Shown here piece after piece: positions 8,613 through 15,623 of a stretch of 64,000 nucleotides of DNA. How positions within the stretch are numbered: the stretch's first letter is position 1; each line of letters begins with the position of its first letter. The stretch spans positions 2,914,001-2,978,000 of the forward strand of contig NZ_CP035375.1 of the NCBI RefSeq assembly GCF_004118935.1. Direction: 5' to 3'. Position numbers and translations under genes: made by a program. The notes below the pieces were generated by a model. It was not told where the DNA came from and searched no databases. It saw nothing but the letters and a program-made list of their open reading frames with translations. The stretch comes from Salinibacterium sp. UTAS2018. GTDB lineage: Bacteria; Actinomycetota; Actinomycetes; Actinomycetales; Microbacteriaceae.

Positions 8613-8667
8613 CACTCGCTAAGGTAAGTCATTAGCATCCGAATGACTTAACGGCGAGCGATTCGAG
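8606..8667. promoter_or_regulatory. Nested double inverted repeat upstream of hpaE (includes operator copy F)
   Basis: Outer arms of 13 nt at 8606-8618 and 8655-8667 pair with one mismatch. An inner perfect 9-8-9 repeat (TAAGTCATT/AATGACTTA) occupies 8625-8650, offset by one base. The inner centre read on the minus strand gives ATTCGGATGCTAAT. The repeat ends 11 nt before the hpaE start. Confidence 0.6.
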
Positions 8668-8678
8668 ACGGGACAACT

Positions 8679-10142
8679 ATGACCAACGTTCAAGTAGCCG
8701 GAGTGACCGTCGATACGCGGCACTTCATCAACGGAGAGCGCGTCGAATCCGACGACACCTTCACCAACGTGTCGCCGATCGACGCCAGTGCACTCGGAGA
8801 AATCTCCCGCGGCGGTCAGCGCGAGGTCGACCTAGCCGTTGCTGCCGCTCGGGCAGCATTCCCCGGCTGGGCTGCCACCAGTCCCCAGGATCGTGCAGCC
8901 ATCATGCACAAGATCGCCGACCTCGTCGAAGAGCGCGTCAGCGACCTCGCCAACGTCGAGACGATGGACAACGGAGCACTCCTGCGCAGCCACCTGCGCG
9001 GTGTGATGCCGCGCGTGGCCCACAACTTCCGGTTCTTCGCTGACTACCTCGTGAACGACCTCGGACATCCGGACTTCGAAACTCGTGGCCACAACAACCA
9101 CGTCTCGTGGGATCCTTCCGGAGTCGCCGCCCTCATCACGCCGTGGAATGCACCGCTCATGCTTGCCACCTGGAAGATTGCTCCGGCGCTCGCCGCGGGT
9201 GACACCGTGGTGCTGAAGCCAGCCGAATGGACACCGCTCACGGCATCCCTCTTCGCTGACATCACCGCCGAAGCTGGGCTTCCCGCCGGCGTCTTCAACG
9301 TCGTGCAGGGTTACGGAAAAGAGGCGGGTGCCGCACTGGTCGCTCACCCCGATCTCAGCCGCATCTCCTTCACGGGCTCGGTGCCGACGGCCAAATCGAT
9401 CGCTCGCGCCGCCGCCGACAACCTCACCCCCTGCAGCTTCGAGCTCGGGGGCAAGAGCCCCTGCATCGTCATGGAAGACGCCGACCTCGAACTCGCTGCA
9501 ACGCTCGCGGTTGAGCAATACGACAACGCCGGCCAGGTCTGTCTCTCGGGCACGCGCATCCTCGTTCACGAGAACATTGCGGATGCCTTCGCCGAAGCGT
9601 TCAAAGCCAAGGTAGCGACCCTGCGCCAGGGTGACCCGCGTGACATCGAGACCGATATTGGTCCGCAGGTTCACCGCGTGCACTTCGAGCGGATCAAGGG
9701 ATTCGTTGATCGCGCGAAAGACGGCGGAGCAGACATTCTCTTCGGTGGCGGCCCGAACGCTGAACTCGGTGGCCTGTACTTTTCGCCGACGCTCGTCAAG
9801 AACCCCGAGGTTGGTAGCGAAATCGTCACGCAGGAGGTCTTCGGGCCGGTGCTGACGATGCAGACCTTTACGACGGATGACGAACTCGTCGCCATGGCGA
9901 ACGGCACCGAATTCGGTCTCGCCGCCATTCTCGTCTCCGGCAACCGCGAGCACGCCGACGTTATCGCCAAGCAGCTCGTTGCCGGCACAATCTGGGTTAA
10001 CTGCTTCTTCGTGCGCGACTTGCGGGCCCCCTTCGGCGGTTCCAAGAAGTCGGGTGTCGGTCGCGAGGGCGGCACCTGGTCATTTGATTTCTACGCAGAT
10101 GTTAAAAACACGGTGGTTTCACCGAACGGATGGAAGGAATAG
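8679..10142 (+). CDS. hpaE: Aldehyde dehydrogenase, HpaE-like (5-carboxymethyl-2-hydroxymuconate semialdehyde dehydrogenase type)
   Basis: A 487-residue NAD(P)-dependent aldehyde dehydrogenase. The catalytic Cys is in GQVCLSGTR (about residue 288), the general-base Glu in FELGGKSP (about residue 254), and the cofactor-binding FTGSVPTAK motif precedes them. The C-terminal signature FVRDLRAPFGGSKKSGVGREGG is that of the HpaE/HpcC and related hydroxymuconic semialdehyde dehydrogenases. With the HpaD-like dioxygenase 2 nt downstream, the likely reaction is oxidation of the semialdehyde ring-cleavage product to the dicarboxylate. It is the first gene of a five-gene operon. The nested palindrome just upstream suggests repression by MarR. 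Confidence 0.88.
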   Translation: MTNVQVAGVTVDTRHFINGERVESDDTFTNVSPIDASALGEISRGGQREVDLAVAAARAAFPGWAATSPQDRAAIMHKIADLVEERVSDLANVETMDNGALLRSHLRGVMPRVAHNFRFFADYLVNDLGHPDFETRGHNNHVSWDPSGVAALITPWNAPLMLATWKIAPALAAGDTVVLKPAEWTPLTASLFADITAEAGLPAGVFNVVQGYGKEAGAALVAHPDLSRISFTGSVPTAKSIARAAADNLTPCSFELGGKSPCIVMEDADLELAATLAVEQYDNAGQVCLSGTRILVHENIADAFAEAFKAKVATLRQGDPRDIETDIGPQVHRVHFERIKGFVDRAKDGGADILFGGGPNAELGGLYFSPTLVKNPEVGSEIVTQEVFGPVLTMQTFTTDDELVAMANGTEFGLAAILVSGNREHADVIAKQLVAGTIWVNCFFVRDLRAPFGGSKKSGVGREGGTWSFDFYADVKNTVVSPNGWKE

Positions 10143-10144
10143 TC

Positions 10145-11056
10145 ATGGGAGAAGTAGTTGGCGCTGGGCTGATCGCCCACGTACCTACGATCATGTTGCC
10201 CAAAGAGGTCCGTATGGAACTCAATGAGGGCAAGGATTCAACGCTCGTTGAAGGGCTCGAACGGCTCCGCAAGGACTACTTCGAGAATGACGATTACGAC
10301 ACTGTTGTTGTGCTCGACAGCCATTGGGCGACCACGGTTGAATTCGTTGTTACGGCGCACGAGCGTCGCCACGGTAAGTTCACGTCAGAAGAGTTGCCGC
10401 GCGGAATGAGCGGCGTGCCGTATGACTTCATCGGAGACCCCGAGCTCGCGAAGCTCATGGGGGAGCAGGCCGAAAAGAACGGCACCTGGATCACCCCGAT
10501 CGACGATGAATACCTGCCGATCATGTACGCCACGATCAACCTGTGGGAGTACCTCGGCAAGGGCCTTCCCGACAAAAAATGGGTGAGCGTCTCGATCTGC
10601 CAGACCGCGACCGACGAAGACTTCTTGCGTGCGGGTCGTGCCATTGGTGAAGCAATAGCCAAGAGTGACCGCCGCGTCATCCTGCTCGCATCGGGTGCGC
10701 TTTCGCACACCTTCTATAAGCTGCGCGATCTGCGCAAGCACGAGATGGCCGATCCGAGCCACATTTTCTCGGATGCCGCCCGTGCCGCGGACTACGAACG
10801 TCTCGACTGGTTCAAGGCTGGCGACCACGCTCAGGTGTTGGAAACCATGCCCGCGTTCCAGAAGGTGCGCCCCGAGGCCATGTTTGGCCACTGGCTCATG
10901 ACGGCGGGGGCAATTGGCGAAGAGGCGTGCACTGCTCCCGGCGTAATGTACAGCGAATACGAAAATTCCATCGGCACCGGTCAGGTGCACGTGTGGTTCC
11001 CGAAGCCAGAAGGTGGCTTCCCAGCAGCAAAGGATGTGGTTCTCTCTCGTGACTGA
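10145..11056 (+). CDS. hpaD: Class III extradiol dioxygenase, HpaD-like (3,4-dihydroxyphenylacetate 2,3-dioxygenase)
   Basis: A 303-residue LigB-superfamily protein. The metal-binding His of the AHVPT motif near the N-terminus, the SHW motif (about residue 60), the ELP segment, LASGALSH (about residue 185) and the C-terminal GTGQVHVWFP all follow the HpaD/HpcB pattern. It should use Fe(II) and O2 to cleave the homoprotocatechuate ring next to one hydroxyl, giving the semialdehyde used by the preceding gene product. The start is ATG at 10145, 2 nt after the hpaE stop, with GGAAGGA upstream. Related LigB enzymes act on other catechols, so the exact substrate is an inference. Confidence 0.85.
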   Translation: MGEVVGAGLIAHVPTIMLPKEVRMELNEGKDSTLVEGLERLRKDYFENDDYDTVVVLDSHWATTVEFVVTAHERRHGKFTSEELPRGMSGVPYDFIGDPELAKLMGEQAEKNGTWITPIDDEYLPIMYATINLWEYLGKGLPDKKWVSVSICQTATDEDFLRAGRAIGEAIAKSDRRVILLASGALSHTFYKLRDLRKHEMADPSHIFSDAARAADYERLDWFKAGDHAQVLETMPAFQKVRPEAMFGHWLMTAGAIGEEACTAPGVMYSEYENSIGTGQVHVWFPKPEGGFPAAKDVVLSRD

Positions 11057-11927
11057 ACTCCGCAGAATACTTCTTGATGGTTACCCGACACAGGTAACCC
11101 GCCACGGCGATGTTCTCGTCGCTGGAGACGGCCGCGAGGTTGGTGTCGACGAGGCAATTCACTTGCCGCCGACCGAGCCGAGCAAGATCATTGCCGTGCA
11201 CTTGAACTACGCCAGCCGCACTGAAGAGTTCATGACCAAGCTGCCCGCAGCTCCGACCTACTTTCAGAAGCCGGTCACCGCGCTCAACACTCACAAGGGT
11301 GATGTTGTGCGGCCCGAGGGCTGCAAGTGGTTGAACTTCGAGGGTGAGATCGTCATCGTGATCGGCCGTACGTGCCGCAATGTTTCGCCCGACCAGGCTA
11401 GCGACTACATCGCCGGCTACTCGATCGGTAACGACTACGGTCTGCATGATTTCCGCGACACGGATGCCGGTTCCATGCTTCGAGTGAAGGGTAGCGACAC
11501 GCTCGCTCCCGTTGGCCCGGGTCTCGTGACGGATTGGGATTTCCGTGGCAAGCAGTTGCGCACCATTGTGAACGGTGAGGTCAAGCAAGATGACAACACC
11601 GACAACATGGAGTGGGACATGAACTACCTCGTGGCCGACATTGCGCGCACGATCACGCTGAGCCCCGGCGACATGCTGTTCTCGGGAACGCCCGCATTCT
11701 CGCGTCCGGTGCAGCCCGGCGACGTTGTTGAGGTCGAAGTTGAAGGCCTGGGCAAGCTGACGAACCGTATCGTTACGGGCCCGACTGCGATCCGCACCGA
11801 CGTGGGAGCGCAGCCGACCGAGAGCGAAGAGGTAATGTCGACAGCAATGGGTGGCGACTGGGAGTTCCGCGGAATTCGGACCCCGTCGAAGGATCTCTAC
11901 CCGTCGAAGATTGAGGAAAAACGATGA
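11049..11927 (+). CDS. Fumarylacetoacetate hydrolase family protein (HpaG-type)
   Basis: A 292-residue protein with the FAH C-terminal barrel. The E-x-E metal site is in NFEGEIVIVIG (about residue 100), followed by GYSIGNDYG, VKGSDTLAPVGP and SPGDMLFSGTP, all conserved in the family. In the homoprotocatechuate pathway HpaG decarboxylates and isomerises the carboxymethyl-oxo-hexenedioate; other family members are acylpyruvate hydrolases. The GTG start at 11049 overlaps the hpaD stop by 8 nt, so translation is coupled. Only one FAH gene is present, whereas classical HpaG has two fused FAH domains; the second half and hpaF, hpaH and hpaI are not in this window. Confidence 0.85.
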   Translation: MTELRRILLDGYPTQVTRHGDVLVAGDGREVGVDEAIHLPPTEPSKIIAVHLNYASRTEEFMTKLPAAPTYFQKPVTALNTHKGDVVRPEGCKWLNFEGEIVIVIGRTCRNVSPDQASDYIAGYSIGNDYGLHDFRDTDAGSMLRVKGSDTLAPVGPGLVTDWDFRGKQLRTIVNGEVKQDDNTDNMEWDMNYLVADIARTITLSPGDMLFSGTPAFSRPVQPGDVVEVEVEGLGKLTNRIVTGPTAIRTDVGAQPTESEEVMSTAMGGDWEFRGIRTPSKDLYPSKIEEKR

Positions 11928-12115
11928 TCAAAATCGAAGTCGACATGAACCAGTGCCAGCACTATGGCCAGTGCGTGTTTGAGGCACCCGACAACTTCAA
12001 GCTCAACGATGACGACAAGCTCGAGTACGTGGCCGAAGCGCCCGACTCGGAGCGCGACAACATTGAAGCCGCTGTTGATGTATGCCCGATGCAGGCCATT
12101 CGAATCGTCGAATAG
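11924..12115 (+). CDS. Small [3Fe-4S]-type ferredoxin
   Basis: A 63-residue acidic protein with three cluster cysteines: C-x2-Y-x2-C at residues 11-17 (CQHYGQC) and C-P near residue 54 (VCPMQAI). The position that is Cys in 4Fe-4S ferredoxins is occupied by Tyr, so a [3Fe-4S] cluster is expected. This is the usual actinobacterial P450 ferredoxin. It overlaps the FAH stop codon (ATGA) and is followed by the reductase with a TAGTG junction. The P450 at 6666-7919 is the only obvious acceptor in the window; no Rieske oxygenase was seen. Confidence 0.9.
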   Translation: MIKIEVDMNQCQHYGQCVFEAPDNFKLNDDDKLEYVAEAPDSERDNIEAAVDVCPMQAIRIVE

Positions 12116-13341
12116 TGTCTGAGGCTAACCCCGCCGCACCGGTCGTTATTGTCGGTGCGGCGATGGGTGGGCTGCGCGCGGCGGAGTCTCTCCGTCGTTC
12201 GGGCTACACCGGTGCTATCCGCGTGGTTGGCGAAGAACTTCACGCTCCCTATAACCGTCCGCCTCTCTCCAAAGAGGTGTTGGCCACTGACGTGACCCAC
12301 GAAGCTGTCGCGTTTCCATCGCGCGCCGAGATGGGTGATGTGGAGTGGATGCTCGGGGTACGCGCCACCGCGGTCGATCTTGATGCGCACACTCTCACCA
12401 CCGACGATGGGTCTGTGCAGGAGTGGCGTGCCCTGGTTATCGCGACGGGCCTGCGCGCTCGCCGCTTGGACTTTGCTCCGATCGCCGGTCGTCACGTTGT
12501 CCGTTCGCTGGATGACGCGATGGCTCTGCGCGCCGAGCTCACCGAGGGTGCGCGCGTCGTTGTCGTCGGCTCGGGCTTCTTAGGCTGCGAACTGAGCGCC
12601 ACCGCTCGCAAGTTGGGCTGCTCGGTCACCATTGTGACGCCGAGTGCCGAGCCCATGATGCGTCCGCTTGGCGACCTCGTGGCGAAGGAAATGCGCCGTC
12701 GTCTCACCGACGAGGGCGTCGAAATTTTCTCTGGCGTGAACGTTGCTGCTATCCACGGCGAGACTGCTGTTGAGTCTGTTGAGCTGAGCGATGGCCGCGT
12801 GATCGAGGCCGATGTCGTGATCGAGTCTGTTGGCTCGCACTGCAACATCGAATGGCTTGAGGGAACGAACCTCGATGTCTCCGATGGAGTTCTCGCTGAC
12901 AACGCGATGCGCGCGGTCTCGACCGATGGTGTCTCCCTCGATGACGTTTACGTGGTGGGCGATATCGCTCGCTTCCCGAACCCCATGTTCGACGACGTTG
13001 CTCGCCGTATCGAGCACTGGAATATCCCGACCGACACCGGCAAGCGCGCGGGTGCCGTTCTCGCGGCACGCCTCGCCGACGACGGTTCCTTTGCCGACGT
13101 GGTGACTAAACCGTTCGCTCCGATGCCGTCATTCTGGTCGAACCAGTTCGAGATCAAGCTGCAGGCCTACGGTCTGTTGGGCTTGGTGTCGGATGACGAC
13201 ATCCGCGTGCTCGAGGGAGATCTCACCGACCAGGCTGCCGTGGGCTACTACCGCGACGACCGTCTCGTGGGCGTTCTCGGAATTGGCATGAAAGCCGCGC
13301 TGCTGCCGTATCGCAAGCAGATCGCGGAGGGTGGCGCGTAG
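12115..13341 (+). CDS. FAD-dependent NAD(P)H-ferredoxin reductase
   Basis: A 408-residue pyridine nucleotide-disulphide oxidoreductase of the ferredoxin/rubredoxin/putidaredoxin reductase type. An N-terminal FAD-binding Rossmann motif (VIVGAAMGG), a second NAD-binding motif (VVGSGFLGCE, about residue 150), the FAD-contacting VYVVGDIAR, and the FWSNQF start of the C-terminal reductase domain are visible. It passes electrons from NAD(P)H to the preceding ferredoxin. The GTG start shares its G with the ferredoxin stop (TAGTG), so the two are translationally coupled. It is the last gene of the hpa operon. Confidence 0.92.
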   Translation: MSEANPAAPVVIVGAAMGGLRAAESLRRSGYTGAIRVVGEELHAPYNRPPLSKEVLATDVTHEAVAFPSRAEMGDVEWMLGVRATAVDLDAHTLTTDDGSVQEWRALVIATGLRARRLDFAPIAGRHVVRSLDDAMALRAELTEGARVVVVGSGFLGCELSATARKLGCSVTIVTPSAEPMMRPLGDLVAKEMRRRLTDEGVEIFSGVNVAAIHGETAVESVELSDGRVIEADVVIESVGSHCNIEWLEGTNLDVSDGVLADNAMRAVSTDGVSLDDVYVVGDIARFPNPMFDDVARRIEHWNIPTDTGKRAGAVLAARLADDGSFADVVTKPFAPMPSFWSNQFEIKLQAYGLLGLVSDDDIRVLEGDLTDQAAVGYYRDDRLVGVLGIGMKAALLPYRKQIAEGGA

Positions 13342-13384
13342 CCGTTCTGCTTTTGCTGCCCTGTCCGTAGGCGAAGCGGGGTCG

Positions 13385-13390
13385 TAGGCT
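13385..13390 (+). promoter_or_regulatory. -10 element of a leaderless promoter (nitrilase gene)
   Basis: TAGGCT ends 6 nt before the ATG at 13397. No Shine-Dalgarno sequence is present. Confidence 0.5.
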
Positions 13391-13396
13391 GGGCTT

Positions 13397-14209
13397 ATGA
13401 CTCCCGCTTCGACTATCGCCGTTGCCCAGTTCGTTCCTGGCCATGATCGCGAGGAGAACATCGCGCAGATCACGGAACTTGCTGAGCGTGCCGTCGAGCG
13501 TGGCGCGAGCTTTGTGATCTTTCCGGAGTACTCGTCGTACTTCACCGCCACGATGGGCGAAGACTGGGTCACCGCCGCCGAGCCGCTCGACGGCCCTTTT
13601 GTGCAGGCCTTGACGTTGCTCGCGCAGCGGTTGCGGATTCATGTCGCTGCGGGAATGTTGCAGTCGAGTGATGAAGAGAACCGCTTCTGGAACACGCTTG
13701 TCGCAATTGCTCCTACGGGCGCCATCGTCGCGACCTACAGCAAACAGCATCTCTACGACGCGTTCGGTCAGCGTGAATCCGACTGGGTCATTCCCGGGTC
13801 GATCGCTGCGCCGCAGACCTTCGCGTGGGAGGGCTTCACCGTTGGTTTGCAGACCTGCTACGACATCCGTTTTCCGGAGGTATCACGCCGGTTGGTGGAT
13901 GCCGGCGCCGACCTCATTGTCGTGCCCGCCGAGTGGGTGCGCGGACCGCTCAAGGAATACCACTGGCGCACGCTGCTCACGGCGCGGGCCATCGAGAACA
14001 CGGTCTTCGTCGCGGCAGCCGATCATGCCCCGCCCATCGGCGTCGGCAACAGCATGGTCGTCGACCCGATGGGCGTGGAGCTCGTGACGATCGGGGAGCG
14101 CACGGATGTCGCTGTCGCCCACATCGAGCACGCTCGCCTCGACGAGGTGCGCGCCATCAACCCGGCGCTGTCGTTGCGCCGCTACGGAGTGCACCCGCTC
14201 GAAGGCTAG
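13397..14209 (+). CDS. Carbon-nitrogen hydrolase (nitrilase superfamily amidase)
   Basis: A 270-residue protein with the complete Glu-Lys-Cys triad: Glu in FPEYSS (about residue 44), Lys in YSKQHLYDAFG (about residue 115) and Cys in QTCYDIRFPE (about residue 154). It hydrolyses an amide or a carbamoyl group. The size and QTCYDIRFPE pattern resemble omega-amidase/Nit2 and small aliphatic amidases. Its tail-to-tail neighbour is a class I aminotransferase, the pairing seen in glutamine-transaminase/omega-amidase metabolism (inference). Its stop codon overlaps that neighbour's stop through a CTAG tetranucleotide. Expression is probably leaderless. Confidence 0.88.
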   Translation: MTPASTIAVAQFVPGHDREENIAQITELAERAVERGASFVIFPEYSSYFTATMGEDWVTAAEPLDGPFVQALTLLAQRLRIHVAAGMLQSSDEENRFWNTLVAIAPTGAIVATYSKQHLYDAFGQRESDWVIPGSIAAPQTFAWEGFTVGLQTCYDIRFPEVSRRLVDAGADLIVVPAEWVRGPLKEYHWRTLLTARAIENTVFVAAADHAPPIGVGNSMVVDPMGVELVTIGERTDVAVAHIEHARLDEVRAINPALSLRRYGVHPLEG

Positions 14210-15408
14210 TGGCGCAGTTTCATCCCGGAAAGTTGGGCTGCTGCCCGCTCGAGCACGTCTGGCTTCTTGCAATAGGCGAAGCGGATGAGCGTCTTGTAGT
14301 CGGCGTGGTTTTCCGGATGCACGAACGCGGTCACAGGGATGCCGACGACTCCGCTGATCTCGGGGAGGATGCGGCAGAAATCGGCGGCGTCCGTCACACC
14401 GAGGGGTGCGGCATCCGCAACGATGAAGTAACCGGCTTGGGGCGTGCTGACATCGAAGCCGGCGTTGCGCAGCCCGGCGCCCAGGGTGTCGCGCTTGCGG
14501 GCAAGGCCGCCGGCGAGATCGGTGAAGTAGCTGTTAGGCAGCCCGAGGCCGGTAGCGATGCCCACTTGCAGCGGTGCGCCGTTGACATAGGTGAGGTATT
14601 GCTTCACGGCCATGATCGCTTGGAGCAGCGGCTGCGGTGCGGTGATCCAGCCGATCTTCCAACCTGTGGTGTTGAACGTTTTACCGCCGCTGGAAATGCT
14701 GATGGTGCGTTCGAACGCGCCGGGCAGACTCGCGACAGGGATGTGTTCGTGGCCGAAGGTGATGTGTTCATAGACTTCGTCGGTCACGATGAGGGCGTCG
14801 TATTTGTGGGCGAGCTCGACGATCAGTTCGAGAGTTTCGCGGTCGAGCACAGCGCCGGTGGGGTTGTGCGGACTGTTCAGAATAATGAGCCGGGTGCGTC
14901 CGCTGAAGGCGGCCCGGATGTCGTCATGGTTGGGCTGAAAATCGGGGGAGCGCAGCGGCACTGTCACATGGGTGGCGCGCGCATAGTTGATCATTGCGCC
15001 GTACGCGTCGTAAAACGGCTCGAGCGTGATGACTTCGTCGCCCTCGCTCGTGAGGGCGAGAATCGTAGCGGCGAGTGCTTCGGTCGCTCCGGCAGTTGCC
15101 AGTACTTCGGTGTCGGGGTCAACGTCGATGCCGTAGAAACGCTGCTGATGCTCGGCGATCGCGTTGCGCAGTACAGGGAGCCCGTTGCCTGGCGGGTACT
15201 GGTTGGTGCCGTCGCTGATGGCCTTGCGGGCGGCATCCAACACTTCGATGGGGCCGTCCTCATCGGGGAAGCCCTGACCCAGATTGATCGCGCCGCTACT
15301 CACGGCGAGGGCAGACATTTCGGCGAAGATTGTTTGGCTCAGCTGCCCGTCGGCGCCGAGCAGCATGGCGCCAGTGGCGGCGCGTTCCCAAGATCCGGTG
15401 ACTGTCAT
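14206..15408 (-). CDS. Class I/II pyridoxal phosphate aminotransferase
   Basis: A 400-residue fold-type I aminotransferase. NLGQGFPDEDGP near residue 45 is typical of the kynurenine/glutamine/methionine aminotransferase group (YbdL and the actinobacterial DapC-like Rv0858c type). The Schiff-base Lys lies in SSGGKTFNTTGWKIGW (about residue 235), with NSPHNPTG (about residue 170) and the C-terminal Arg in the RFAY segment. The donor and acceptor cannot be fixed from sequence: succinyl-diaminopimelate formation and glutamine transamination are both possible. A TAGGCT hexamer lies 9 nt before the ATG. It converges on the nitrilase gene and shares the CTAG stop overlap. Confidence 0.88.
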   Translation of the reverse strand: MTVTGSWERAATGAMLLGADGQLSQTIFAEMSALAVSSGAINLGQGFPDEDGPIEVLDAARKAISDGTNQYPPGNGLPVLRNAIAEHQQRFYGIDVDPDTEVLATAGATEALAATILALTSEGDEVITLEPFYDAYGAMINYARATHVTVPLRSPDFQPNHDDIRAAFSGRTRLIILNSPHNPTGAVLDRETLELIVELAHKYDALIVTDEVYEHITFGHEHIPVASLPGAFERTISISSGGKTFNTTGWKIGWITAPQPLLQAIMAVKQYLTYVNGAPLQVGIATGLGLPNSYFTDLAGGLARKRDTLGAGLRNAGFDVSTPQAGYFIVADAAPLGVTDAADFCRILPEISGVVGIPVTAFVHPENHADYKTLIRFAYCKKPDVLERAAAQLSGMKLRH

Positions 15409-15623
15409 TGTGGGCCAAGCCTAACCACTTGCGGTCTCGGATGCCGCAGAAACCGGTTGCTCCACCCAACCTGAATGCGGCCCGACACAAAAACCGCACA
15501 AAGTCGGGAGTCGCGCGACAATCGCCGCTTTTCTTCAGGTCAAGCGCGCAGCCAGCCCACAGGCGAACTAAATAGAATGCACAGGTTCGCGGTGGAGGCT
15601 AGCACCGCTGAAAGGAGCACATC

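Noticed and set aside
13825..15474. A 549-codon open frame on the plus strand across the nitrilase and aminotransferase genes
   Set aside because: It runs antisense to the aminotransferase and out of frame in the nitrilase, has an Arg/His-rich composition, and has no ribosome site. Both real genes have complete catalytic motifs.
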